The position numbers were made by a program, and so were the translations under genes. 34,230 nucleotides of DNA from Pigoraptor chileana (taxonomy: Eukaryota; Opisthokonta; Filasterea). This document shows, piece after piece, positions 11,010-21,158 of this stretch (its first letter is position 1; every line of letters starts with the position of its first letter). The notes under the pieces were generated by a model. That model did not search any database. It saw nothing but the letters and a program-made list of their open reading frames with translations, and was not told where the DNA came from. The stretch is taken from assembly GCA_943704495.1 (NCBI GenBank), contig CALSCR010000862.1, positions 1 to 34,230 on the forward strand, given 5' to 3'.

Positions 11010-11420
11010 ATGCCTCCCTTCGGCCAAGACCAACCGCTCTCTCTGCACAGGGATACCCTGCGTGACGTGTCACTTGCTGATACATTTCGAGTCGTGAACT
11101 CGGACCTGCTCTTTGACGTTCGCAAGCATCACGCCATCAAGCGCTTGCGATCCCCCTCAAAGGAGGATGCGACGCCCACACAAGCCGACGTCTCCGCCAG
11201 CCCACAGGCTTTCCTAGCCTCGCCGCGCAGCTCGTCGGTGCAGTGCAGTCCCTTCATGTCGTCTCTGTCGCGCATGCCGCACTACCCAATGTCGAGCCTG
11301 GGCCTCTTGTCGGATGACGATTATGCGGATGCTGACGAGGTCGACGCAATGGAGACATCTGCCCTAGTTTTCGTCCTTTTTGTCCTTTCTGTGATCCTCT
11401 ACATGCGCTTCTACATGTGA
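11010..11420 (+). CDS. Small tail-anchored orphan protein
   Basis: Single exon, 136 aa, stop TGA, in a frame with balanced GC-rich codons and a purine-rich context (caagaaaATG). Residues 1-50 are polar and basic with RKHHAIKRLRSPSK. Residues 50-105 are Ser/Pro-rich and probably disordered. Residues 98-112 are acidic (DDDYADADEVDAME). The last 20 residues form one hydrophobic helix, ALVFVLFVLSVILYMRFY, with no signal peptide. That layout is typical of a tail-anchored protein inserted after translation into ER or mitochondrial outer membrane. I do not recognise a family. The TATA box at 10852 and an isolated position support a real gene, but no homology does. Confidence 0.62.
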   Translation: MPPFGQDQPLSLHRDTLRDVSLADTFRVVNSDLLFDVRKHHAIKRLRSPSKEDATPTQADVSASPQAFLASPRSSSVQCSPFMSSLSRMPHYPMSSLGLLSDDDYADADEVDAMETSALVFVLFVLSVILYMRFYM

Positions 11421-12072
11421 GAGAACGGGTGCTTTATCGCACTGCACCTTTGCTGCGTCTGCGTTGTGCATATATTTTGCTGCGTGCGTGCATGCGTTTC
11501 GCTGCGTTATTTCTCTCTGTTTTCAACGAACTCACAGGCTTATTTGGGCAGGTCCCGACTGGCCGTGTGTCGTCTCCTATCTTTGTGTTTGTTTGTTTTT
11601 TTTGGTGTTGTTCTTTTTCGTTCTGTAAAAAAATGAAAAAACTTACAACAAAATGCGGTGTGGTACTTCATTTGAACGCTAAAACGCATCAAAATATGTC
11701 GCACTAGCGCGCCAATCACATAAACAGCCGATGCTCTCTGAAACAGACGTGAACCTGCTCGCCATCTCAGTACAACAACAAAAAACAGTCAATTCACACT
11801 GTCAGTAAACAGCGGCATTTGCGCAAACGGGGATGGCGATGAGACACCTCGACTCGACTTCTTTTTCCCTTCTATTTATTATTTTCAGGCCAAAATCTCC
11901 GCCAACCGGCATACAATGCGCAAGCTGTTTTCAAATAACGACAATGCAATCAATCAACCGCGTCCACAAATCCATCCACAAAATCCGCACTGACTAGTCG
12001 TCCAACGGAGTCCACAGCTACAGCTTGCAACACCAACAACATGTGGTCTCAACTGCCCCACTAGTTTGCCCA
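11421..12072. other. Convergent 3' region of tail-anchored gene and phosphate carrier
   Basis: No gene seen. It holds the 3' UTRs of two convergent genes. A TATTTATTATT run near 11873-11883 gives AATAAATA on the minus strand, about 190 bp past the carrier stop, and could be its polyadenylation signal. Confidence 0.45.
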
Positions 12073-14066
12073 CTAGTGCTTGGGTCCAGCTGACAGCTCA
12101 GGCACAGTAGTGGCCGAAGCCGCCGCCTTTGATTTCACGCCAATGCCAATCGAGACGGGGAGTCCAAGAGATACCTTTGCGGCGTCGTAAAGGAAGAGTT
12201 GGAGTGCTGCAAGAGTGCCCACCATGCCACAGCGGGTCGCCAATCCGGCCCAGAGGCCCTGTTGTTGTTGGTGGTTGTCGTTTTTGTTGTGGTGGTGGTG
12301 GTTGTTAGTGTTGTGCATGTTTGTGTTTCATGTTTGATTGTGTTTCTATTGGTTTGTGGCGCATGTGAGAGGAGTGCAATCAGACAAAGAAGGAAGATAG
12401 AAGTCTAAAACACATGGCGGCTGCCAGCTTAACATACAAACATTCAATCTGCATTGTCGTCGCGGGTAACACTTCAAGCACGCACAAAAACAGTTGCACC
12501 GCCAAATGCTGCGCACTATACGTGCCTCCCTTACCTTAGCGCCGAGATCCCGAGTCGCCTGTGAGATGGCGCTGAACATGGACCCGTCGTACTTTGTCGA
12601 GTTGACCTTTGAGAGAATCGTGTCGGCAGGATGGCTTGCGATGGCCGAAGCAACTCCACCGCTGTGTGTGCGCGCGCGTGTGTGCGTGTTTTTACAAATT
12701 TGTGTGACAGTTCGAATCACATTTTGAGTATATAATGTGCAGTGGCGGTGAGTGGTAACTGAATCAGCCAATATGGAGAGGGAGCCCAAAAAGGCCGACC
12801 TATTGGTTGCCACAACGTATTCTGAATGAAGATATAACGGCATTTCTGACAATTGCAGAGATCTTAATCAACAAAAGATAGTAGTGGAACTGTGAACACT
12901 CACATGATTCCCGCAGCAAAGCTGATCTGAAGTTCATCCGACCGAGTCATCTGCTCACGTGGCTTGGGATGCGCCCCGTAGATGACCTCGAGGGAAGCCT
13001 CGAACACAGCAAACTTGACGGCGGTGTATGGGACTTGCTTGAGCATGAGGGGAATGAGGCCACGGTATAGACTGCAACAACAAATTAAAGAGTAGGGAAC
13101 ATTCACAGAATAAGTTCAGAAACTGAAGGCCCTCAGAATTCAAAAACAACAAAAGAGGAAATGTGTCTCTCCCTTGTCGACTCACCCAGAGATTCCCTCC
13201 TGTGACGCCATCTTGGAAAGACCGCCTATGAAATTACCGCGAAAGTATCCACCAAATTAGCAAGTTGTGCAAACGCAATCTTTGGTTTGTATGGTATGGG
13301 CTTCACCATCTGGAACTTACTGAAGAATCCACTGGCATACTTTGGCTGCGACACAATGCGGATGCGCACAGCCTCGGCGGGGGCAAGTGCAATGTCAGCT
13401 ATCATCTCGGCGCAGATGCCCGATGCAAGGTACATGGGAGTCCTAATCGAGGGAGTAATTGTAATTACGCGAGGTGAAGACCGGAAATGTGCACGACACA
13501 ATGAGCGATGTGCATGCCAGAAGAACCCCAGTAGGGACACACCGAGCCACCCCACCTGAACTTCATCGCGTTTTCCTCGCCCAAGGCGTTGGTGAACCGA
13601 TCCTTGAAAATCTCATAGCAGCCGTACTTGAACAGGCCCTGAATTGTGTACCCATAGAACGTAGGGCCAAGACCACTGCAACCCACACAAATATGAACAT
13701 TTTGTTAGCTAAAAGCACACATAAAATGCGTCTTTGACGGCTGCAGCATGTAAGGGGTGCGCACTCACAGAAGGAGGCCGCCAAGACCCTCCTCGGCAGC
13801 AATCTTGCTCGTTGTTTGCGCAAGTGACCGGTATTGTGCAGGAGAAATCTGCATTTGTCACCAAAAGAACAGAAGCTTCATAAATAAGCGGCCAATGCAT
13901 CATGTGGTCTCCGTCCACTACAGGCAATACGGTGATGCAAAGCTCTGCTTGCCTGCATTCGCGTCTTCACGACGTCGAGGGGGACAACGATCACGTGGCT
14001 CGCCATGGCGGCAAGACCACCGCCGAGTGCGCTTTTGGCAAAGTAAGTTCCGTCTTTGGCAACCAT
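12073..14066 (-). CDS. SLC25A3: Mitochondrial phosphate carrier (SLC25A3/PiC type)
   Basis: Eight exons on the minus strand: 14066-13953, 13848-13769, 13675-13556, 13442-13321, 13225-13186, 13071-12904, 12661-12535, 12258-12073; 318 aa, stop TAG. It exchanges phosphate with protons across the inner mitochondrial membrane for ATP synthesis. Three carrier repeats are present, each with its signature: PLDVVKTR, PAEAVRIR and PADTILSK. Diagnostic PiC stretches include GPTFYGYTIQGLFKYGCYE, EMIADIALAPAEAVRIR and SHPADTILSK. The ATG at 14066 follows an in-frame stop; the protein begins, like the yeast carrier, close to the first helix, although a short upstream exon cannot be excluded. Intron 1 has a GC donor (CAG|GCAAGC). 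Intron 6 ends in a CA tract directly before its acceptor. Confidence 0.97.
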
Positions 14067-14708
14067 CTTCTCGCCTCCAAGTGATCCGCGGGGGAAATCC
14101 GGTTGCTGATTAGAATTAGATTCGAATCAATGAAGTCGGTGATGCGATTACTTTTGCTGTTTATAGCGTAGATTTAGAAATAACCGGCACAATGAGGAGA
14201 GTTCGCCTCGCGCGCACCGGGAAAAGCAAATGCTGTGAATATGCCCCACGACGTTGTGGCGAGTGCGACTCATTGTTGCTGTCGAGTAGCACACAAAGTG
14301 TGTGTGACTTTGGGGCCGGTCGTCTGCGAGAGTTGTGCGGACAGCTGTGACACGTACAGCCAAACTTCTTGCCAATCATTGCAGCATGTTCTGTCCCATA
14401 CATAAGATAGGGGAATTAAATAATAAGTAGATATTTCAAGTGCTGGTTTAATGATATCACAAAGGAAATCTTCACGTAAGTCTCCATATATATATATTTC
14501 AGTTTGTATGAAAGGTATCCGCCTGCTTTTTCGGGGCAAACCGGTGATGTCACCAAGGCACTTGTTGATGTCATTGGTCAAATTGGACAACCTCTCGGTT
14601 TCAAACAAAGAAAAAATATACACACAAAAGCTACTGATATTTCCTCTTAGAGAATAAACAGCTTCGGTGTGTGTGCGTGGTGGGGCACTATTACTTCCTT
14701 TTTTCGAG
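14067..14708. other. Divergent region between phosphate carrier and SGNH hydrolase
   Basis: It holds both promoters. The sequence is moderately A/T-rich with a (TA)n run near 14488-14498. Open frames on both strands here lack homology. An acceptor-like ctaatcag just upstream of the carrier ATG leaves room for an unseen 5' exon. Confidence 0.4.
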
Positions 14709-15835
14709 ATGGCGTCGCGAATAGTCCGCATCCTTTGTTTTGGAGATAGTCTGACGGAAGGCTTCACGCGCGGAGGGATGAAGATGAAACCATACTCGCG
14801 CGTGCTAAAAAGCCTCTTGGATGCAACGGCACCAGCGGGATGGTCATTTGAGGTGCGCAAACTGTGGATTTTCTCGAATCATGAGTTCGCTTTCCCTTCC
14901 GATAGCAGTGAGATCTGTGTGTCTCATTCTCTATCATGTGCTTCAACTATAATAGGTTGAAAACAAAGGCAGATCTGGAGAAGCTGCTATCGAAGAGATG
15001 GAGAGAAGACTGCCAAATATACTTCAGCGCCGCGCTGCATCAAACGAGCGAATAGATTGGGTCGTCATTCTTGGTGGTGAGTTGGCGTAATGGATATGTC
15101 ATTGCACTGCACGGTCACACTGGCGTGTACGCGTGGTCTCGATGTCAACCTATAATGCATGTGCGCTTATACTTTGCAGGAACAAACGATATTGGAAGTG
15201 GGTCCAATAGTGACGAGATCATTGGCGCGCTCAAAAATCTCCATGCATCCTCTCACAATCATGGTGCACGGACAATTGCACTCACAATTCCCGAAACGGA
15301 CTATGAGGAGGTTAGTTGAATAATCCGATGGTGATGTCTCACTTCTTTTCTGTGTATGGCAATCACATTTCATTTTGTAATGGCGCACCCGCTTGACTTT
15401 GATCGCTAATGTAGAGTTTGCTGTGTGTGTGGTTTGTATTTTGATCCGCAGATTTCCCACTCTCACAAGCTGATTCGACTGGATACCAACAACATGTTAA
15501 GGTGTGAGATAGTGGGCATACGTTTAATATGTGATATAAGGTGGCCATTGAACCTTTGGATCCCGTTCTGCTAATAACAAAATAGCACTTAACCCTGGAT
15601 TTCTGTTCCGTCCACTGGCAGGGAATATGCTCTCTCATCCTAGAACAAAGTCCTCCTCTTGGATCTTGCGGCGCTAATACCATATCACTCACTCGATGAT
15701 GGCGAGCGTGCGGCACTATGGGACGATGGGCTGCACTTTACCGAAGCCGGTTACGACCGCATTGGAGAGGCAGTGTACAAAGTGCTTATGGAGGGGCTTC
15801 AGATTCCTTCGTCGTCGTCGTCCCATCCAGCTTGA
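14709..15835 (+). CDS. SGNH/GDSL hydrolase interrupted by an in-frame TAG
   Basis: Five exons fit: 14709-14852, 14956-15076, 15180-15310, 15452-15501, 15622-15835 (219 codons). The N-terminus has GDSLTEG (catalytic Ser14). The exon 2/3 junction rebuilds ILGGTNDIG (blocks II-III), and the last exon has DDGLHFTEAGY with the Asp-His pair. It is a small cytosolic-type esterase/lipase with no signal peptide. In the last exon the homologous frame reads LREYALSS-TAG-NKVLLLDLAAL: a stop at 15641-15643 removes the catalytic Asp and His. An alternative uses this tag as acceptor (AG|AAC) with a weak phase-0 donor at GAGATA|GTGGGC (15511), which skips REYALSS. It may be a pseudogene, a null allele, a sequence error or alternatively spliced. 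Confidence 0.82.
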
Positions 15836-16176
15836 TGCAAATGTAAAGTCATCCATTTGATTGTGGCACTGTAACATCGACTTTCCAACTGCCTGACAGC
15901 GAGATCAGATAAATAGCAATTGGGGGCCGCAGGGCCGTGACTGTCAGCTGCTGCCGCTAGTCCTATCATGTCGCCACGCACTGGGCCGTGGCTGTCAGCT
16001 ACTGGCGCTGGGCCTGATGTCGCCACGATGTAACCCTAGCCTACGATAGGGTTCGTGTCCCACGCACCAGCACCCATTACATACATTGCTTTTCCATCTC
16101 TGTCTTATCTTACATATGTTTGCTTAGCTTCGTTGTTCCCTGTTCATTTCTTTAGTTAAGATATATAAAGAAAAAA
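15836..16176. other. Spacer between SGNH hydrolase and oligoribonuclease
   Basis: It contains the 51-bp tandem repeat at 15932-16027 and the promoter of the oligoribonuclease gene. A TATATAAA sequence at about 16161-16168 lies only about ten bases before the ATG, too close to be a normal TATA box for that start. Confidence 0.45.
15932..16027. repeat. Two-copy tandem repeat, period 51 bp
   Basis: Copies at 15932-15978 and 15983-16027 share gggccgtg(a/g)ctgtcagct, a variable middle and catgtcgccacg/gatgtcgccacg. They are GC-rich, about 80% alike, and lie just past the hydrolase stop. Confidence 0.85.
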
Positions 16177-18136
16177 ATGGCAACTGATCGTCTCGTGTGG
16201 GTGGATCTCGAGGTGAGATTATTGTGCAATGTGCCCGACCGAAATCAAATGGCATCAACTGCCTTATCACTTGATTAACGTGTTCTGATTCCATTCGTCC
16301 ATTCCTTCCATTATTACTTTTAAATCACTGCGGAATTCCATGAAAATCGCACTTGCAGATGACAGGTGGGTGATCAGACGCCAGATGCTCTATATCAGTT
16401 GCTGGTGCATCTGACCGATAATTGCTTATACGCCGTTCAATACTCACAAGTCCGCTACTCAGCATCCCCTTTACATCCCACCCGCCTATGCTGCCTTTGA
16501 TCGTTGACCGCATTTCGTCGTCTGCACAGGTCTTGAGGAGCATGACACATTGCTTGAAATGGCCTGCATCATTACTGATGGGAATCTCAATATCATTGCA
16601 GAGGTGTGTGGACGTGCTGAGTGTCATGTGTGCGTCTTCACGTGTCGACTGAGTTAGATCCGTCGTTGGACGCTCCGCAAAACGCTCCTGCAACTCGCTA
16701 ACCAAGTGTCTCGTTTGCCTTGATGCTGTGATTTCAAATCTGCATCTGGTCTTAATCTACTGCATCAGTTACCCAAGCTTCCATTGGACTGCAACATATA
16801 TGCTTCGCAACACTTCACTTGTAATTGCCTTTTTTTCCCAATGCGCCTTCGGGATCTAATATTCATATTACCACGCAATCGCACCAAATTCCTATATTGC
16901 ACCCTGTGGATCGTGGAACGGCAGGCACCGGACCTCATCATCCACCAGTCGGACGATGTGCTCCACCGAATGGGCGAATGGTGCACAAAGCATCACGGTG
17001 AATCGGGACTCACTGCGGCTTCGCGGGAATCGAAGCTGTCGGTATCTGAAGCGGAGGATCTCATGGTTGCATTTGTGCGGCAACACACCATTGCAAAACA
17101 GAGTCCGCTTGCAGGCAACTCTGTGCATTGCGACAAGACATTTCTCGTCCGTTACATGCCAAAGTTTGTGGATCACCTGCATTACAGGATCGTTGACGTG
17201 AGCACTGTGAAGGAGCTTTGTCGGTGGGTCAGTCGGAATCGGCCGTTGTGTGTCGGGCTGTTTATCACGTGGTGCGGGCCGATGCCCTGATTGGCATGGT
17301 ACGCCAGTTGCACTTTTGCTGAGTGACACAATAACTGAAGCTAACTCAGAGGCAGACTTTTGCTCAGTCGAAGTTTTGCGTTTTGTTGTTGCATCGGCGT
17401 GTTCCGTTGCCATTTGTGTCGCTTATGTTACTGTTGCTACATTTTTTTCTTCTTTTTGTTTCTTCGATGCGACAATCTTTTCGCATTATTGTGTCGTACA
17501 TGGCGGTGCCAGGCGCTGGTATCCCGAGCAATTTGAGAAGGCTCCTGCCAAGAAGGTCTCCCATCGGTGAGTGCGCATGAGCTTCTGTCATGCTGGATGT
17601 TTGGCTTTTGTTTTGTCTTGGTAATCACCTAAGACTGCAACAGGCACTGAGACTGCCTGCTCGTGGGCAAGGAATGCCGTGTGGTTTTGTTTCACTGCAC
17701 TGCCATGTCTGTGTATGCTTTCAACATTTGGTCAGTCATTACTGCTACTTATTCAAGTCCTATTATTTAGTATGAGGTGTGGGGCACAACGTAAGTGTCT
17801 AAATGCCCATGCGGATGAGAACTCCACACCGACTATACATGGATGAAGAGAAAGTGGATCTGAATCTTTAATTAGCTGCATGTGGGTTTATGGGATGGTA
17901 TATCATTCTCATTGCATGAATCACACGCGCAGCCTTTTTGCGCCTTTGTCGGCCTGTTCACGGACGACTGGCTTTACTTGCTTCCCTCTGTGCATCATTA
18001 CTTTGCTGTTGCCAATGGGCCTTCCGACTGATACCGCCCGCACTCACATAATTTATTGGCTGTCTGCAGTGCCCTCGACGACATCAAAGAAAGCATTGAA
18101 GAACTCAAGTATTATCGCCAGTCGATTTTCCGATGA
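16177..18136 (+). CDS. REXO2: Oligoribonuclease (REXO2/Orn), DEDDh 3'-5' exonuclease
   Basis: Six exons: 16177-16212, 16359-16365, 16530-16603, 16925-17223, 17513-17566, 18070-18136; 178 aa, stop TGA, the usual length of the family. It degrades 2-5 nt RNA fragments to mononucleotides and in many eukaryotes acts in mitochondria and nucleus; no targeting peptide is visible here. The DEDDh residues are Asp10 and Glu12 (LVWVDLEMTG), Asp109 (AGNSVHCDKTF), and His156/Asp161 (SHRALDDI). Family blocks LAGNSVHCDK, YRIVDVSTVKEL and KKVSHRALDDI are near identical to bacterial and human enzymes. Exon 2 is only 7 nt (ATGACAG), giving Met-Thr and part of Gly, and is needed to rebuild the first motif. Confidence 0.97.
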
Positions 18137-18988
18137 CAGATTAATGCAGACCAACACTTATGAGCGCTTCCGACAGGCCGGCATTGGCTCTCTCCCTCCA
18201 CGATTCACTGGCAGACAATTTAACGAGTGTGTTGCAATTCGGCGAGTCAAGCTAATTTTCCTGTTCGCATCTTCCGTCAGTGTCAATTGTTATCCGATCC
18301 TTCAGGGCAGCTGAAGGGACCGAGTGTGTGCCGCACCAGCACTGTAAAGGAAACAATATCATGCATTAATTATTATGTGCTTTGTGTGACCTTCAATCGG
18401 CGGGCAATGACAAATGATTGAAAAGCCGAGTTATGGAAGCTACAGTAGGAACTAAGTTTGTCCGAGTGCTGCTGTCGATCAACAGAAATATTGCATTCGG
18501 CAAAACTGGCTGGCACTGACGAGTAACAACATAGGGGTCCGTCTATCTCTTAAATTTCATTTTGTCAACACATCCCTTATTCGTGGCATACGTTAGACAA
18601 CCGAGCCCTAGTTCGCATAAGTATTGACTAATAGGCCCTACTGTAGTTCTAATCGATGCCATCGACAATCGTACGCCTGCTTTAGCCATGCAATAAGGGT
18701 ACTCCACTATCGGTGGCCAGTGCCCTTGCCAGAAACTTACACTGAAGCGCGGTTGAGTGAGTTGGATTATCAGAGTGCTGCGTACGTATTACCGTTGCCG
18801 ACATTTATTTAAATAAATGCGGAACATTATATAAAGGGTGCTGTTTGGTCAACTTCCAAAGGTGACATGCCCATGCACCTTCCAACAAGCACTCAGTGCA
18901 GGAAAAATAACGCATTCCCCTGCTTGCCACTGCCGGTACGAATGCACAAACACACACACACACACGCACACACGCACATCCCATCCAA
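18137..18988. other. Convergent 3' region of oligoribonuclease and PGAP3
   Basis: No gene seen in 850 bp. The palindromic tttatttaaataaa at about 18804-18817 could supply polyadenylation signals on both strands. A short CA/CACG tract lies at 18950-18978, just beyond the PGAP3 stop. Confidence 0.45.
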
Positions 18989-20783
18989 TCACTTTGCCTT
19001 CGTGCGCGGTATGAGAACGACAGACGCCGTTCTGTCCCTCGCGTCCTCAGCAAGGAACGCATACCATGGCAGGATAAACGGCACCGTTCCAATGTGCCAC
19101 AGCGCATGTGCATCAACCGCCCACGCAATCGGCGGAAAATCAAAAATTTCAAAGACCATCGCCGCAGCCACACCACACAGAGCATATGCGCCCATCGCAA
19201 CATACCGCTTTTTCCGCGCAAAGTACGCATATGCCATCCATCCAAACCACAGAACTGCGTGTGCAAATGCAGCCGCAAGTCCCACAGTCATATTGTAACC
19301 GTAGTCGAATCTATCGCCGAGGGAGATTTGGTATTGGATGTGCCGCACTGCCCAATAGGCAAATGCCACGAGAATGGCCGCACGAGCGGGTGTCCGGGTA
19401 ACCCCGAGGGTGCGGATAACCGCCGCGTGCAGCGAATACATGATTGCGATGGTACCCGCAAAGTAATCAAGGCGCTCTGTCCAGAGAAAGTCACGTGCAT
19501 GGTACACGGCAGACCATAGCCACAGATTCACGCTCGCCACGGCATAGCTGCAAGCGATTCAGCCGATAGAGAGTGCGGCAATGCGGAGAGAGTGAGCATG
19601 CATATGCATACGTGAGAGCCGGATGAACAGTAATTTCGCCGCCGACCCGGCGGAGATAACTCAGAAAGTAATTGTATCCCCGTTTCATCTCAGCCGATAG
19701 AGAGTGCGGCAATGCGGAGAGAGTGAGCATGCATATGCATATGTGAGAGCCGGATGAACAGTAATTTCGCCGCCGACCCGGCGGAGATAACTCAGAAAGT
19801 AATTGTATCCCCGTTTCATCTCAGCAATTGATACAGTATATAATGTACGCGTCACAACCATGCGATGCCATCTTTTAAACTCACCCGATCCAGATAAGTC
19901 GCATTGAATCTCTCCTTGGACTGTCCCGGAGAAAGCGAATCAGACCGCGCACATGCATCGCTCCATTAAAGACAGAAAAGAGAACGGAGACGGGCTCCTG
20001 ATAACACAAACAGACATAAAAGCACACACGAGCAAGTTGTTACTTACGGTGGATGTGGAAACAAACACACCCGCAGTGCACGAGACACATTGAAACTTGA
20101 ACAAATGACCAACAACACAAACACACACAAACATACATACACACTACGATCTCCCGCATACGTCGCAATTGCACACCTGCATTCCAAGGAATCGTTTGAA
20201 CGGCCACTTTCCGTAATACTGGCGAACCGGCCGCGAGAGAACGACATCGTCGTCGGTGCATCGCCACATGCAATCATAACGGCACTCATCAACGCATGTC
20301 CATCTCAAAAGGCGAAAAGGGATGGGGATCCCATCCTGCCGTTCCTGGAGACAGTACATTACACACGGCAAAGGGCCAATGCAGTGAAACGAGTGTCAGG
20401 ATGTTTTAATCCAGTGTTTCAGAAGTTGTCATCTGTGGCCTCAGCAGCAGACGACAGGCGCATATCATTTCTGTGCATATGGGACACACCTCGCGACAGG
20501 TTCCTGCAATACATTCTTCGATGCATTGCCTAAAGTCGACCGACCGATCACCGGAAGATGCACTCGCGCAACCAATAACACTGAAAGAGCAGTAAGGTAC
20601 ACAATTAACATGAGCGGAGTACAACAATTACGCGACATTCATGGCGAAACATAACTGAGTGTAGGCCATTTATTGGAAAAGGGGTTGCATCCATGTAAAT
20701 TGATCGACATACCTTAATACGATGATGATGCAGGCGGCTGACGCACACGTGCCATAAGATAGCAAGGCCATGGGTATTCGCAT
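18989..20783 (-). CDS. PGAP3: PGAP3/PER1, GPI-anchor remodelling protein
   Basis: Five exons on the minus strand: 20783-20713, 20580-20490, 20344-20177, 19997-19885, 19547-18989; 333 aa, stop TGA. The family removes the sn-2 acyl chain from GPI anchors in the ER/Golgi and belongs to the CREST membrane hydrolase group. The signal peptide (MRIPMALLSYG...VIGCASA) is split by intron 1, followed by SSGDRSVDFRQC, which resembles the mature start of PGAP3. The Cys-rich lumenal part has WTCVDECRYDCMW, then GKWPFKRFLGMQEP. Family blocks include YHARD, FDYGYN, FDFPP and DAHALWHIGTVP, and several membrane helices. The exon 4/5 join gives exactly the spacing of the human protein. Intron 4 holds a 131-bp tandem duplication. 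Confidence 0.96.
19561..19822. repeat. 131-bp tandem duplication in PGAP3 intron 4
   Basis: Copy 1 (19561-19691) and copy 2 (19692-19822) are identical except for one base (catacgtgag against catatgtgag), so the event is recent. On the PGAP3 sense strand each copy carries an exon-like segment of 48 nt; only copy 1 keeps a GT donor after it. Confidence 0.97.
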
Positions 20784-21158
20784 TCTCGGTGCCTTGCGAT
20801 GGGGGCACGTTGTCGTCATAAAGCACACAGAAAGTCAGTGGAGCATCTGTTTACAAAATCCCAGCTTTATTTAAGCAGTGGATGCGTTGCCGTCATATAC
20901 TGTTGTCACAATAGGGTAGGGTAGGGTTATACGCGAGCGTCGCAGAGATCTCCTTCAATTTCTATAAAACAACTCCTATATGATTGATACCTTGCTTGCT
21001 TCAGTTGCTGTGTCTTTATCCAGGAAGAGTCTGTTTATCATACATCTGAGCAGTGTTATAACGAGTAGCATGCGTCTCAAATCGGGGTTGATTGAGGCAC
21101 GCACCTCTAGTGTCAGTTGACTGGACGCCGCTGCTGCTGCGTGTGACATATTCGGAAG
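20784..21158. promoter_or_regulatory. Divergent promoter region, PGAP3 / METTL21-like
   Basis: Only 375 bp separate the two ATGs, so the two promoters are shared or abutting. A run of three tagggs (near 20912-20928) and a tttattt sequence are seen. No clear TATA box. Confidence 0.5.

Noticed and set aside
16030-16072. gggttcgtgtcccacgcacca looks like a tRNA T-arm with CCA
   Set aside because: No matching acceptor strand or D-arm lies upstream at the proper distance.
19689-19884. The duplicated PGAP3 intron segment as a constitutive exon
   Set aside because: The direct join of exons 4 and 5 already has the same spacing as human PGAP3, so it is reported only as a possible cassette exon.
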